Shown here: positions 16,366 to 25,052 of the stretch, piece by piece | Numbering within the stretch: position 1 is the first letter of the stretch | Layout: each line of letters starts with the position of its first letter | Assembly (NCBI GenBank): GCA_035528475.1 | Contig: DATKYO010000118.1 | Coordinates: 1-38,086 of the forward strand | Direction of reading: 5' to 3' | Length of the DNA stretch: 38,086 bases | Source: SD8 sp035528475 | GTDB lineage: Archaea > Halobacteriota > Methanomicrobia > Methanomicrobiales > Methanospirillaceae | Translations under genes and position numbers: made by a program | Notes under the pieces: model-generated | What the model saw: only the letters and a program-made list of their open reading frames with translations | Database searches by the model: none | Told to the model about the DNA's origin: nothing

Positions 16366-18807
16366 TCACACACCCTTCATTCTCTCTTTCATTGCCGGTG
16401 GTATATATGTCTTGAGCATTAAGGAGAGTGAAATCACGGTAACCGAACTTAAGGCCATAGCCAGTGCTGCCAGTGAGGGATTAAAGGTGTACCCCGTAAA
16501 TGGATAGAGTATCCCTGCCGCAATAGGAATAAGAGCGCTGTTATAGGCGAATGCCCAGAATATATTCTGTTTTATCCGTGACATTACCTTCCTGGAGAGC
16601 TGAATGCCTGCCACTGCATCAAGCAGATCATCCCTGATGAGCACAATATCGCCGCTCTCGATAGCCACATCCGTTCCGCTCCCGATTGCCATTCCCACAT
16701 CGGCCCTGGCCAAAGCAGGTGCATCGTTTATGCCGTCCCCCACAAAAGCGACAACTTTACCTTCATCCTGCAGTTTTTTCACCTCGTCTGCCTTTTCACC
16801 GGGCAGGACCTCTGCCATTACCTTCTCAATACCAGCCTCCCTGGCGATGGCTTCAGCAGTCCTCGGGTTATCGCCGGTGATCATCACCACATCAATCCCC
16901 ATAGCCCTCAATTCGGCGATTGCACGCGGGCTTGTCTCTTTCAATGTATCGGCGACAGCGATAACCCCTGCCACATTTCCTCCGGCGGCTGCCAGAATGA
17001 CGGTTTTGCCCTGTTGTTCAAGCCTGGTCACCTGATCTTCAAGTTCGACGGGAATTGAAATTCCCATTTCTTTTTGCAGGAGCCTGTTTCCCACCAGCAC
17101 CACCTCTCCGAGAATCATGGCCGAAACGCCTTTGCCTCCAAGGGTGGTAAATTCGCTTGCAGTCTCCAATTCGAGTTTCATCTGATCTGCATATCGTACA
17201 ACAGCTTCCGCGATGGGGTGCTGTGAATTTTTCTCAACTGCTGCCACCAGGGAAAGCAGGGTCTTTTCATCCACTCCGAAAGGTATGAGATCGGTAACTT
17301 CAGGCCGCCCGAGTGTCAATGTGCCTGTTTTGTCAAAAAGTGCAGTGGTAATGTGGTCCGCAACTTCCAGGGCCTCCCCGTTTCTGATCAGTATTCCAAG
17401 CTCTGCGCCCCTGCCAACACCAACGGTCACTGCAGTGGGAGTCGCAAGTCCCAGGGCACATGGACAGGCCACCACGAGAATCGAGATAAAAGTCGTGAGC
17501 GCAAAGAGTAGCGTGGATCCGGACACAAAATACCATAAGGTAAAGGCCAAACACGCGATGGCCAGTACTGTCGGAATAAAATAACTCACCGCCACATCGG
17601 CAATACGCTGGACCGGAGGCTTTGATGCCTGTGCATCTTCGACCATTTTTATTATCTGGGCCAATACGGTATCCTTTCCAATTTTTTCCGCTCTGAAGGT
17701 GATTACTCCGTTTGTATTCAGGGTTCCTCCCACAACTTCGCCACCAATCTGTTTGAGGACCGGAACCGGCTCGCCGGAAATCATCGACTCATCGACATAG
17801 CTCTCACCGCTCATGACCCCCCCGTCTACAGGCACTTTTTCACCTGGTTTGACCGTGATAATATCTCCAATCACAACCTCCTCGATGGGAATCTCTTCTT
17901 CTTTTCCTTCCCGGACCACGAGTGCAGTCCGGGGCCGCAGGCCTATAAGTTTCTTAATGGCCTCGCTGGTCCTCCCCTTGGCCCTTGCCTCGAGGTACCT
18001 GCCAAGGATGAGGAATGAAGCAAGCATGATGGCAGTGTCGTAGAACATGAAATCCAGGGTAAGCACAATTCCGAATGTTCCCATCACACTGGCAATATAG
18101 GCCACCCCCGTACCCATGGCATACATCACATCCATATTCAGCATCCGGTGCTTCAATGACATGAATGCCGCCCTGAAGATGGGATAGGCCACGTAGATAA
18201 AAACAGGTGTTGAGATGATCAGCATGGAATAGGAGAGTTGTTGCATGGGAATGGGAATATCCAGAAACATCAGGATGAAGAGAGGTATGCTCACTGCAAA
18301 CCCGATTGAAAAACGGCGTAATTTATCATTCAAATCTTTATTACGTGCTATTTCTTCCTCTTCCATGGATACCTGGCCGGCAATCCCCAGGTACTGGTAT
18401 CCGGCTGTTTCTATCGCCTCTTTCATCTCCTGGATGGTGGTTACAGAGGAGTTGAAGGTAACATATGCCTTTTCTGTAGCGAGATTTACGCTCACCTTTA
18501 CCACGCCAGGCAAGGCATTCAATGCAGCCTCGATTGTCTCCACACAGGTGGCGCAGACCATTCCACCTATCTTCAAAGTAACCTTTTCGTTGATGATTTC
18601 ATATCCGGCCGATCGTACCGCATTTTCAATATCTTCGAGACTGACCTTCGATGGTTCAAATTCTACTCTGGCCGTATCAGTGCCGAAATTTACCTGGGCG
18701 CCTTCGACCTCCCCCAGTCCGGACAGGGATTTTTCAATATTTAATGCACAGGTGGCGCAGTGCATTCCCGATATTTTCAATTCTGCCTTCTTTTTCCCAC
18801 TGGTCAC
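16366..18807 (-). CDS. copA: Cu+-exporting P-type ATPase
   Basis: 813 residues, full-length P1B-1 ATPase. Two N-terminal heavy-metal domains carry CATC at 17-20 and 85-88. Then: actuator SGEP at about 344, the CPC membrane site (448-450), the phosphorylated Asp492 in DKTGTLT, His530-Pro531 of the nucleotide domain, GDGIND around 690-695, and in the last helices YN (755-756) and MALSS (784-788), the residues that mark Cu+/Ag+ selectivity. It pumps cytosolic Cu+ outward. The GTG at 18807 follows ggtgat. No metal-responsive regulator is beside it; the YHS protein follows. Confidence 0.96.
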   Translation of the reverse strand: MTSGKKKAELKISGMHCATCALNIEKSLSGLGEVEGAQVNFGTDTARVEFEPSKVSLEDIENAVRSAGYEIINEKVTLKIGGMVCATCVETIEAALNALPGVVKVSVNLATEKAYVTFNSSVTTIQEMKEAIETAGYQYLGIAGQVSMEEEEIARNKDLNDKLRRFSIGFAVSIPLFILMFLDIPIPMQQLSYSMLIISTPVFIYVAYPIFRAAFMSLKHRMLNMDVMYAMGTGVAYIASVMGTFGIVLTLDFMFYDTAIMLASFLILGRYLEARAKGRTSEAIKKLIGLRPRTALVVREGKEEEIPIEEVVIGDIITVKPGEKVPVDGGVMSGESYVDESMISGEPVPVLKQIGGEVVGGTLNTNGVITFRAEKIGKDTVLAQIIKMVEDAQASKPPVQRIADVAVSYFIPTVLAIACLAFTLWYFVSGSTLLFALTTFISILVVACPCALGLATPTAVTVGVGRGAELGILIRNGEALEVADHITTALFDKTGTLTLGRPEVTDLIPFGVDEKTLLSLVAAVEKNSQHPIAEAVVRYADQMKLELETASEFTTLGGKGVSAMILGEVVLVGNRLLQKEMGISIPVELEDQVTRLEQQGKTVILAAAGGNVAGVIAVADTLKETSPRAIAELRAMGIDVVMITGDNPRTAEAIAREAGIEKVMAEVLPGEKADEVKKLQDEGKVVAFVGDGINDAPALARADVGMAIGSGTDVAIESGDIVLIRDDLLDAVAGIQLSRKVMSRIKQNIFWAFAYNSALIPIAAGILYPFTGYTFNPSLAALAMALSSVTVISLSLMLKTYIPPAMKERMKGV

Positions 18808-19171
18808 GTTATCACCATGGAAGCCCTGATACCCTATGGCATCGACGTCGATATAAGTTTTATTCGCATGAAGTGAGGGATCCCAGGCAGATCGATTCTC
18901 AAATCAATCACAAATCTCAGGCACCCTGGTATCCCGGCAGGATGCCTTTCGAATTGCCCTCCTGAAATACCGCGAAAAACAGGATATATACAAGGGACTG
19001 GAGCCACGGTAAAGCGTTACTCCAAATCGAAGGAATTCCAGAATGAGACGGGTTGTCCTCTGCCGGATCCGGAGCCTGAATCTCCAGGCATGCCGTAAGG
19101 CAATCAGCAGAAAAATGGCCAGGATAAGGAGAGGATTTACGTAAGGTCACCCTCACATCAACCGGCAGCGA
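18808..19171. other. Gap between copA and the pyrimidine reductase, no confident gene
   Basis: 364 bases. On the minus strand a frame is open from 19146 to 18904 with a hydrophobic segment (NPLLILAIFLLIALRHAW) then Arg-rich sequence, and gagggtga lies just upstream, but it has no ATG, GTG or TTG near its beginning. On the plus strand a frame open from 18872 to 19012 ends in KYREKQDIYKGLEPR, also without a start. Either may be decayed or chance. I do not call a gene here. Confidence 0.4.
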
Positions 19172-19852
19172 TCAATGCCTCTCCACGTTCCATACCAGAA
19201 GGATACCCTCATCCATTTTTTTTACTTCCCGGAGTGCAAGACCGGTAAATGCTGATTCCATGACAAATCCTTTGCCGTCGGCAGGTGTAGGGGCGTCCTT
19301 CCCCCCAATTATCATGTTCCCCACGAAACAGGAGAATTCATCCACCAGGCCTGCTTCAAAGAGAGACCATATCAACTGCCCTCCCCCCTCCACCATGAGA
19401 CGGCGGATGCCAATCCCGTGGAGTTCCTCCATCAGGCGGGGGAGATCCACCTGCTCCTCTCCTGTCCTGATTATCGTTGCCCGATCTTTTAAGATTTGAA
19501 TACGGCTTTCGTCAGCCCTTTCGCTGCATGCAACAATCCTCTTGCCTTCCCCTTTTATTAGCACAGATGCATCCGGTGCGATCCTGGCCCTGCTGTCTAT
19601 AACTATTCGTACAGGATGTTCATCCAGCCCTTTGTCTTTTCTCCATTGTATCAGAGTTTGTGATTTTACGGTAAGGGACGGGTCATCGGCCAGGACTGTC
19701 CCAATACCCACCATAATTGCATCACTCGCCGCTTTTATTTGATCCACCCGGGAAAAGTCGTCCTTTCCAGAAATTTTCACCTGTCGCCTTTCACGAGTGG
19801 ATAATTTCCCGTCCGCACTCATAGCCACATTGACAAGAACAAAGGGACGCAT
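19172..19852 (-). CDS. arfC: 2,5-diamino-6-(ribosylamino)pyrimidin-4(3H)-one 5'-phosphate reductase
   Basis: 226 residues from ATG 19852. The RibD C-terminal reductase fold is seen: RPFVLVNVAMSADGKLS at the N-terminus, the VGIGTVLADDPSLTVK NADPH region, and VEGGGQLIWSLFEAGLVDEF near the C-terminus. In archaea this enzyme reduces the ribosyl pyrimidine to the ribitylamino form before deamination, on the way to riboflavin, FAD and the methanogen cofactor F420. Earlier in-frame codons up to 19882 (MMWPTRQ) do not fit the family. No ribosome binding site precedes the ATG, so the message may be leaderless. Confidence 0.9.
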   Translation of the reverse strand: MRPFVLVNVAMSADGKLSTRERRQVKISGKDDFSRVDQIKAASDAIMVGIGTVLADDPSLTVKSQTLIQWRKDKGLDEHPVRIVIDSRARIAPDASVLIKGEGKRIVACSERADESRIQILKDRATIIRTGEEQVDLPRLMEELHGIGIRRLMVEGGGQLIWSLFEAGLVDEFSCFVGNMIIGGKDAPTPADGKGFVMESAFTGLALREVKKMDEGILLVWNVERH

Positions 19853-19954
19853 GAAAATACATTGGCGGGTTGGCCACATCAATATTCCCAGGGAATATAC
19901 GCGTGATAATGTGCAGCGATAAATGATATTATATATGACTTATTTTTTTATTCG

Positions 19955-20008
19955 GGCTATATATAAAATTATTCAATTATTTTATATAAAATAATATCCT
20001 ATATAATA
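19955..20008 (+). promoter_or_regulatory. AT-rich divergent promoter region with nested palindromes (ablA promoter)
   Basis: A perfect 20-bp palindrome at 19976-19995 (ATTATTTTATATAAAATAAT) overlaps a second imperfect inverted repeat reaching back to 19958. Immediately after comes ctatataata (19999-20008), a TATA box centred about 26 bases before the ablA ATG, which would place transcription start almost at the start codon. The region also serves the divergent arfC gene. The AT-only composition makes palindromes more likely by chance. Confidence 0.55.
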
Positions 20009-20028
20009 CTTCCGCGGATTGACTTAAA

Positions 20029-21342
20029 ATGACATATAATTCAAGCAATTTAAAGAAAATGGCCTATAATATCGATGCGAATGATAACAAGTTTGAATTC
20101 TGGAAAGACTGGAGATGGCAGTTAAAATACTCCATCAGAGATATTTCCACCCTGGAAAAACTTCTGAATATCAGTTTTTCGGATTCATACCGTGCGCAGA
20201 TGGAAGAGACCATATGCAAATTTCCCATGTCCATCACCCCCTATTACCTTTCCCTCATCGATACCAGCGATTATGAAAATGATCCTATTTTTATGCAGGC
20301 CGTCCCCTCCCCGAAGGAGCTCGAGATCGAGCAGTGTGACATGCCCGATCCCCTGGCAGAAGACATGGACAGCCCCGTGCCTGGAATCACCCACCGTTAC
20401 CCGGACAGGGTCCTGTTCCTTGTCAGCAACACTTGCTCCATGTATTGCCGGCATTGCACCAGAAAGAGACGTGTAGGCGATATCGACTCCATTCCGGCGG
20501 AGTCTGTAATCATAGAAGCAATTGAGTATATTTCGAAAAACCCGGAAATCAGGGATGTTCTTCTCTCGGGAGGCGATCCCCTGATGCTCCCGGATGATTA
20601 CCTTGAATGGATCCTGGATGAACTCCATTCCATCCCTCATGTGGAATTAATCAGGATTGGTTCAAGAATGCCGGTTGTGCTCCCCTATCGGATTACCGAA
20701 AAACTGGCATCCATGCTCTCCAAATTCCATCCTCTCTGGGTAAACACCCACTTCAACCACCCAAAAGAGATCACGGAGACCAGCAGAAATGCCCTGCGGA
20801 TGCTGGCGGATGCGGGAATTCCCCTGGGGAACCAATCCGTCCTGCTGGCAGGTGTGAATGATTGCCCCAGGATCATGAAGGAACTGGTTCAGAAACTGGT
20901 CAGGAACAGGGTCCGCCCCTATTACCTCTACCAGTGCGATCTTTCCGAGGGCTTGTCCCATTTCAGGACGCCCGTGGCCAAGGGAGTGGAAATTATCGAG
21001 AACCTGGTGGGCCATACCTCGGGATTTGCTGTCCCAACCTATGTAATCGATGCCCCGGGGGGAGGGGGGAAAATACCGGTAATGCCAAATTATATGGTAT
21101 CCTGGTCAGTGCACAAAGTAGTGCTTCGCAATTACGAAGGAGTCATATGCACCTACCAGGAACCCGATAACTATGACCGCATATCCTGCGATGGCGACTG
21201 TCAAGACTGCAGGCTACAGCTGAAACTTGACAATGCGGACGAATCCAAAGTTGTAGGAATCGCAAAACTCCTGGCAGACTTTGATGGCGCCACCTCCCTG
21301 ATCCCACAGGATACGGAGCGGATGGAAAGACGAAATGAGTGA
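20029..21342 (+). CDS. ablA: Lysine 2,3-aminomutase (osmolyte biosynthesis)
   Basis: 437 residues. A radical SAM enzyme that uses PLP to convert L-lysine to L-beta-lysine. The [4Fe-4S] motif is C136-x3-C140-x2-C143 (CSMYCRHC), and the PLP lysine is K348 in DAPGGGGKIP. The C-terminal CDGDCQDC cluster may bind zinc. Directly followed by, and overlapping, ablB; together they make N-epsilon-acetyl-beta-lysine, a compatible solute of methanogens under salt stress. The ATG sits about 26 bases past a TATA box with no ribosome binding site, suggesting a leaderless, osmotically controlled transcript; the control is inferred. Confidence 0.95.
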   Translation: MTYNSSNLKKMAYNIDANDNKFEFWKDWRWQLKYSIRDISTLEKLLNISFSDSYRAQMEETICKFPMSITPYYLSLIDTSDYENDPIFMQAVPSPKELEIEQCDMPDPLAEDMDSPVPGITHRYPDRVLFLVSNTCSMYCRHCTRKRRVGDIDSIPAESVIIEAIEYISKNPEIRDVLLSGGDPLMLPDDYLEWILDELHSIPHVELIRIGSRMPVVLPYRITEKLASMLSKFHPLWVNTHFNHPKEITETSRNALRMLADAGIPLGNQSVLLAGVNDCPRIMKELVQKLVRNRVRPYYLYQCDLSEGLSHFRTPVAKGVEIIENLVGHTSGFAVPTYVIDAPGGGGKIPVMPNYMVSWSVHKVVLRNYEGVICTYQEPDNYDRISCDGDCQDCRLQLKLDNADESKVVGIAKLLADFDGATSLIPQDTERMERRNE

Positions 21343-22168
21343 CACTATATGCAGGTACGGGGGTAGTATCTATCAGCATGGCCCTCACAACGACCGGATT
21401 TACCTGATGAAAATTTCACTGGATGATGTACCTGATATTATCCACTTTTTTGAGGAATTATCGCAAAAGAACAGATATTCCAAGATTTTTGTAAAGGTGC
21501 CGGCCTCTGCATACCCCGAGTTTCTGAGCCGCGGCTACCGGGTGGAGGGCAAAATCCCGGGGCTTTACAGGGGTTTGGAAGACGGTTTTTTCATGGCCAG
21601 ATACATCGATGAAAGGAGATGTCGGGCAGCCGATATGAACAGAATCAGGGAGCTTATCAGAGAGTGCGTAAAAAAGGCAGGAGATTACCGGAGGAGAGAA
21701 CTTCCAGAGGAGTATACCCTGCAGGCCTGCCATTCAGAAGACGCAGAGGACATTGCCGCCCTCTATGGTCAGATTTTTGAGTCCTATCCATTTCCCATCC
21801 AGGATCCCGGGTATATAAGCGCTACCATGCAGGATAATTTCCGGTACTTCTCAGTCAGGAATAACGGGGAGATTGTGACTGTAGCCTCCACCGAGATCAA
21901 CAGGCAGGATAAAAACGCGGAGATGACGGACTTCGCCACGGATCGGCGACACTCCGGTCTGAACCTGGCCGGGCACCTGCTTGAATGGATGGAGAATGAG
22001 ATGAAGGATGAAGGGATCAGGGTTGCATTCACCATCGCCCGTGCCCTTTCCTTCCCGATAAATATCACTTTTGCCCGGGCAGGGTACCGCTACGGGGGCA
22101 CTCTGCTGAACAACACCCATATTTGCGGCTCCTTTGAGAGCATGAACGTCTGGTCTAAAACGTTGTAG
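21335..22168 (+). CDS. ablB: Beta-lysine N6-acetyltransferase
   Basis: 277 residues, with a C-terminal GNAT fold: YFSVRNNGEIVTVAS strand, then the acetyl-CoA loop region around RHSGLNLAGHLLEWMENEM, ending in FARAGYRYGGTLLNNTHI, typical of AblB. It acetylates the epsilon-amino group of beta-lysine made by AblA. The start overlaps the ablA end by eight bases, so translation is probably coupled. Length is normal for archaeal AblB. No other osmolyte gene or transporter is adjacent. Confidence 0.93.
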   Translation: MSDTICRYGGSIYQHGPHNDRIYLMKISLDDVPDIIHFFEELSQKNRYSKIFVKVPASAYPEFLSRGYRVEGKIPGLYRGLEDGFFMARYIDERRCRAADMNRIRELIRECVKKAGDYRRRELPEEYTLQACHSEDAEDIAALYGQIFESYPFPIQDPGYISATMQDNFRYFSVRNNGEIVTVASTEINRQDKNAEMTDFATDRRHSGLNLAGHLLEWMENEMKDEGIRVAFTIARALSFPINITFARAGYRYGGTLLNNTHICGSFESMNVWSKTL

Positions 22169-22271
22169 GCTGCCGATGGTCGTAATAACCATCTTTATTC
22201 CGGCGGGACGCGTACATTTTTTTAATCATTCCAATACCATACCCCATGAATAAGCTTCACCGGAAGATATT

Positions 22272-24977
22272 ATGCCTGATATATCCGACCCCTATACTGA
22301 AATGCTCCTCGCTGATATTTGCAGGGAGCTCTTCGGCGAACTCAGTTGGCACCTGAAGGAATTCCGTTGGGGAGAACGGGCCGGCGAAGGGGCAGTGGGG
22401 ACCCTGCATTATCTGGCTTTCGAAGCAGTTGGGGAGAACGCGAATCCGGTCACTGACGTCCGAAAACCCTGGTTTATGGTGTGTGTATCAGAAATTTCCC
22501 TGTCCGGGGCCGATTTATCGGAACGTCTCTTTGCCTCCTGGAATATGGACTTTCCCGTACTGGTGACCCTGGACCGGACATCGCTTTCCGTGTTTGATTG
22601 CACAGGAAGATCCGATCAGGGCAGATCAACTCCTGACATATCACTGGATCTTAGGTTCAGTGAAGAGTTCCGGGAAAAACTTTACAGTACTTTCTCCCTG
22701 CAGGAGCCTGAACGGACAGGATTCTGGAGATATATTGCCCGTAGGTATGATTTAAGGGATACCGGGGAAATGGAAGGTGTAGACAAATGCCTTCTTCGAA
22801 CCCTTGAATCATGGAGAGAAGTACTGGCAAGGAGAATCAATCTCGCACATCCTCTCATGGATCCGGATGAGCTCAACCTTTACGTCATGAAGGTGCTTTT
22901 ACGGCTTTTATGGGAACAAACCGTCAGGGAGACGCGTGCCGGGGTGGACCCAGGGAACGGCAATCCGGGCAGCGGGATCTTTCCCCCTGCCAAACCAGCC
23001 TTCCCGTTCCTTACAGACCGCTGTCCCGCACTCGATGAAGATGAATTGATCAGGGAACTGGATGAAAAAGGGCTTCTGGATAATAAATTTTTCTTTTCCT
23101 GGATCCCTTTTCCTCGCATCGTATCCGCATTCCACGAATTGCTTAAAACGAGAATCCGGCTTGATCAGGGATTGCAAAGCAGAATCGGCAGGAATCAGAT
23201 GGAGGAAATTGCCCTTCCACTGGATAGCACCGTTGATTTATGCATCGGGGAGGTTGCTCGATGGCAGGACGGACGACCAGATGAATCTCCCGCCATACTT
23301 GACCCTGTCTGCGGCTGCGGGCTTTTTTTGAGTCGCCTTCCTGCCATTCTCCTTGCAAAGAGTATGGGAAGGCAGAGTGGTGCAAATGATCCTGTGAAAA
23401 GATTGTCCGGCCTTGTTGAGATAATTGTCCCCTGCCGTCCGGATTTCACTTTTTTTCATGATAACCGCGTCCTTTCGGAGGAGGAGGCTGTTCAGATAGC
23501 AGGGGAGCTATATGGCGTCGAACCCGACCCCCTGGCCGCCGAGGTATGCAGGTTAATTCTTGCGCTTGTTCTTCAAGAACTGGCAGAAGAGGATGTAGGG
23601 AATGAGATCATCCCCCGTATCGCAGATATCCTCCGGGCGAATGTCATATGTGGCGATATATTGATAGGCGATGATTTCCGCCGGGTGGTGGAATGGAGGT
23701 TTCCGGGGCAGACTACTCAGCATGAGGCGACTAAATTCGAAATATCCGGCTTTCTTCACAGGCTGATGAACAGGGGAGGCTTCACTGCAGTTACAGGATT
23801 TTTCGGGATATCAGGGAAGAGAATGCGAAGGATACACCGTCATTATCTCCAGACACGGTATGCAGTGTTTCACCGCGATTCAGCCCCGCTCTCCTGCCTG
23901 GTCGAGAGAGCATTCGAACTGCTCCGTCCCGGGGGGACATGCTGCGTTGTTCTTCCCGGAGGTTGGCTGCGTTTGAATGTCTTCCGAGCCATGAGGGCAA
24001 TGCTTGCCGGAAACCGCATTCATTCCATCTCCGATGTCTCATATCTCTTCCTGCCCCCGGAGAGGGATTCCCATTATTCGATTCTGATGGCCTCTCCGGC
24101 CCCCCCGGGTGGAGAGGTGAAGATTGCCAGGGGACGGGCTCCGCCATACGGCAGTCTGTCACATGCCATGAGTTCTAATACATTCTCAATTCCGCAGGAT
24201 GCTCTCGGCCCGGGAGGCTGGTCGCTTGTTGACCGGCGTCTTTCCGAGATGCAAAAAAAGATCGAGACAGGGCGCCCGTCCCTTGATGAATATGTAATGG
24301 GGTGCATTTTCCCTGGAACGGTATCAGTTGATGAATACCCCGCCCTCCTTTCCCGGACGCAGGTAAGTGTCCTGCAAACCGACCATCCCGGCCAGGCCAT
24401 CCTGCTGCAGCCATACATTTCCGGAGAGCAGGTATCACGGTACGGAGTGCTGAAAGCAGACCGTTTCCTGCTTCAGGATTCTGCCTTTTCGCATAATGGA
24501 CAGGAGAATTCGCTCCCTATGACGCCGGAGAACGGCCCGAAACTGATCATCGGTACAGGCCATGACAGTATTCTCTGTACATTTGACCAGGGCGGATTTC
24601 TGGCTGGTCCGCCGGTACTGCTGGTTCCGGGAGACGACCTTTACCTTCTGGGAGTCCTCAATTCAAAGATATCCTCATTTTATATAAGGCGGTCTCTTTC
24701 CAGGCATCCGGCAATAGGCATTTCATCCGTAATCCGTCGCATACCCATCCACGTGGTGGATCTGGGTGACCGGGACGAGGCGTTTGCCTACAACCGGATT
24801 GTTTCTGCGGTGAAGCGAATGCTCTCTCTCAACGAGGATCTCAACCACTATCCAGAGCATGAAGAAGAGATTCGTGCTTTGATAAAGAAGACGGATCTGG
24901 AAATTGAAAGGCTCTGTTTCCAGCTCTACGGCCTGTCGGATGAAGATACCCGGACCATATTATCCTCCTCCGGCTGA
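22272..24977 (+). CDS. Solitary type IIG-like (Eco57I/PglX-type) methyltransferase protein lacking NPPY
   Basis: 901 residues. The order is N-terminal alpha/beta domain resembling a restriction nuclease region (40-110), a helical connector, an N6-adenine MTase core, a target-recognition domain (about 640-830: LLQPYISGEQVSRYG, then YLLGVLNSKISSFYIR) and a coiled tail. SAM motif I is DPVCGCGLFL (344-353; usual DPACGSGxFL) and the motif II acidic residue is E417 (YGVEPDP). Where motif IV NPPY should follow the strand, residues 504-515 read FTAVTGFFGISG, so methylation is unlikely. The N-terminal nuclease signature is also not intact (FMVCVSEIS where ExK is expected). The domain order still suggests DNA binding. 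No partner R, S or BREX gene is nearby. Confidence 0.82.
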   Translation: MPDISDPYTEMLLADICRELFGELSWHLKEFRWGERAGEGAVGTLHYLAFEAVGENANPVTDVRKPWFMVCVSEISLSGADLSERLFASWNMDFPVLVTLDRTSLSVFDCTGRSDQGRSTPDISLDLRFSEEFREKLYSTFSLQEPERTGFWRYIARRYDLRDTGEMEGVDKCLLRTLESWREVLARRINLAHPLMDPDELNLYVMKVLLRLLWEQTVRETRAGVDPGNGNPGSGIFPPAKPAFPFLTDRCPALDEDELIRELDEKGLLDNKFFFSWIPFPRIVSAFHELLKTRIRLDQGLQSRIGRNQMEEIALPLDSTVDLCIGEVARWQDGRPDESPAILDPVCGCGLFLSRLPAILLAKSMGRQSGANDPVKRLSGLVEIIVPCRPDFTFFHDNRVLSEEEAVQIAGELYGVEPDPLAAEVCRLILALVLQELAEEDVGNEIIPRIADILRANVICGDILIGDDFRRVVEWRFPGQTTQHEATKFEISGFLHRLMNRGGFTAVTGFFGISGKRMRRIHRHYLQTRYAVFHRDSAPLSCLVERAFELLRPGGTCCVVLPGGWLRLNVFRAMRAMLAGNRIHSISDVSYLFLPPERDSHYSILMASPAPPGGEVKIARGRAPPYGSLSHAMSSNTFSIPQDALGPGGWSLVDRRLSEMQKKIETGRPSLDEYVMGCIFPGTVSVDEYPALLSRTQVSVLQTDHPGQAILLQPYISGEQVSRYGVLKADRFLLQDSAFSHNGQENSLPMTPENGPKLIIGTGHDSILCTFDQGGFLAGPPVLLVPGDDLYLLGVLNSKISSFYIRRSLSRHPAIGISSVIRRIPIHVVDLGDRDEAFAYNRIVSAVKRMLSLNEDLNHYPEHEEEIRALIKKTDLEIERLCFQLYGLSDEDTRTILSSSG

Positions 24978-25052
24978 TTTCTAAGATGAATGAATGACGC
25001 AGGATGTGCCGGGAGAAGAGACCCCCGGAGATAAAGGGGATTTTAGCGAATC

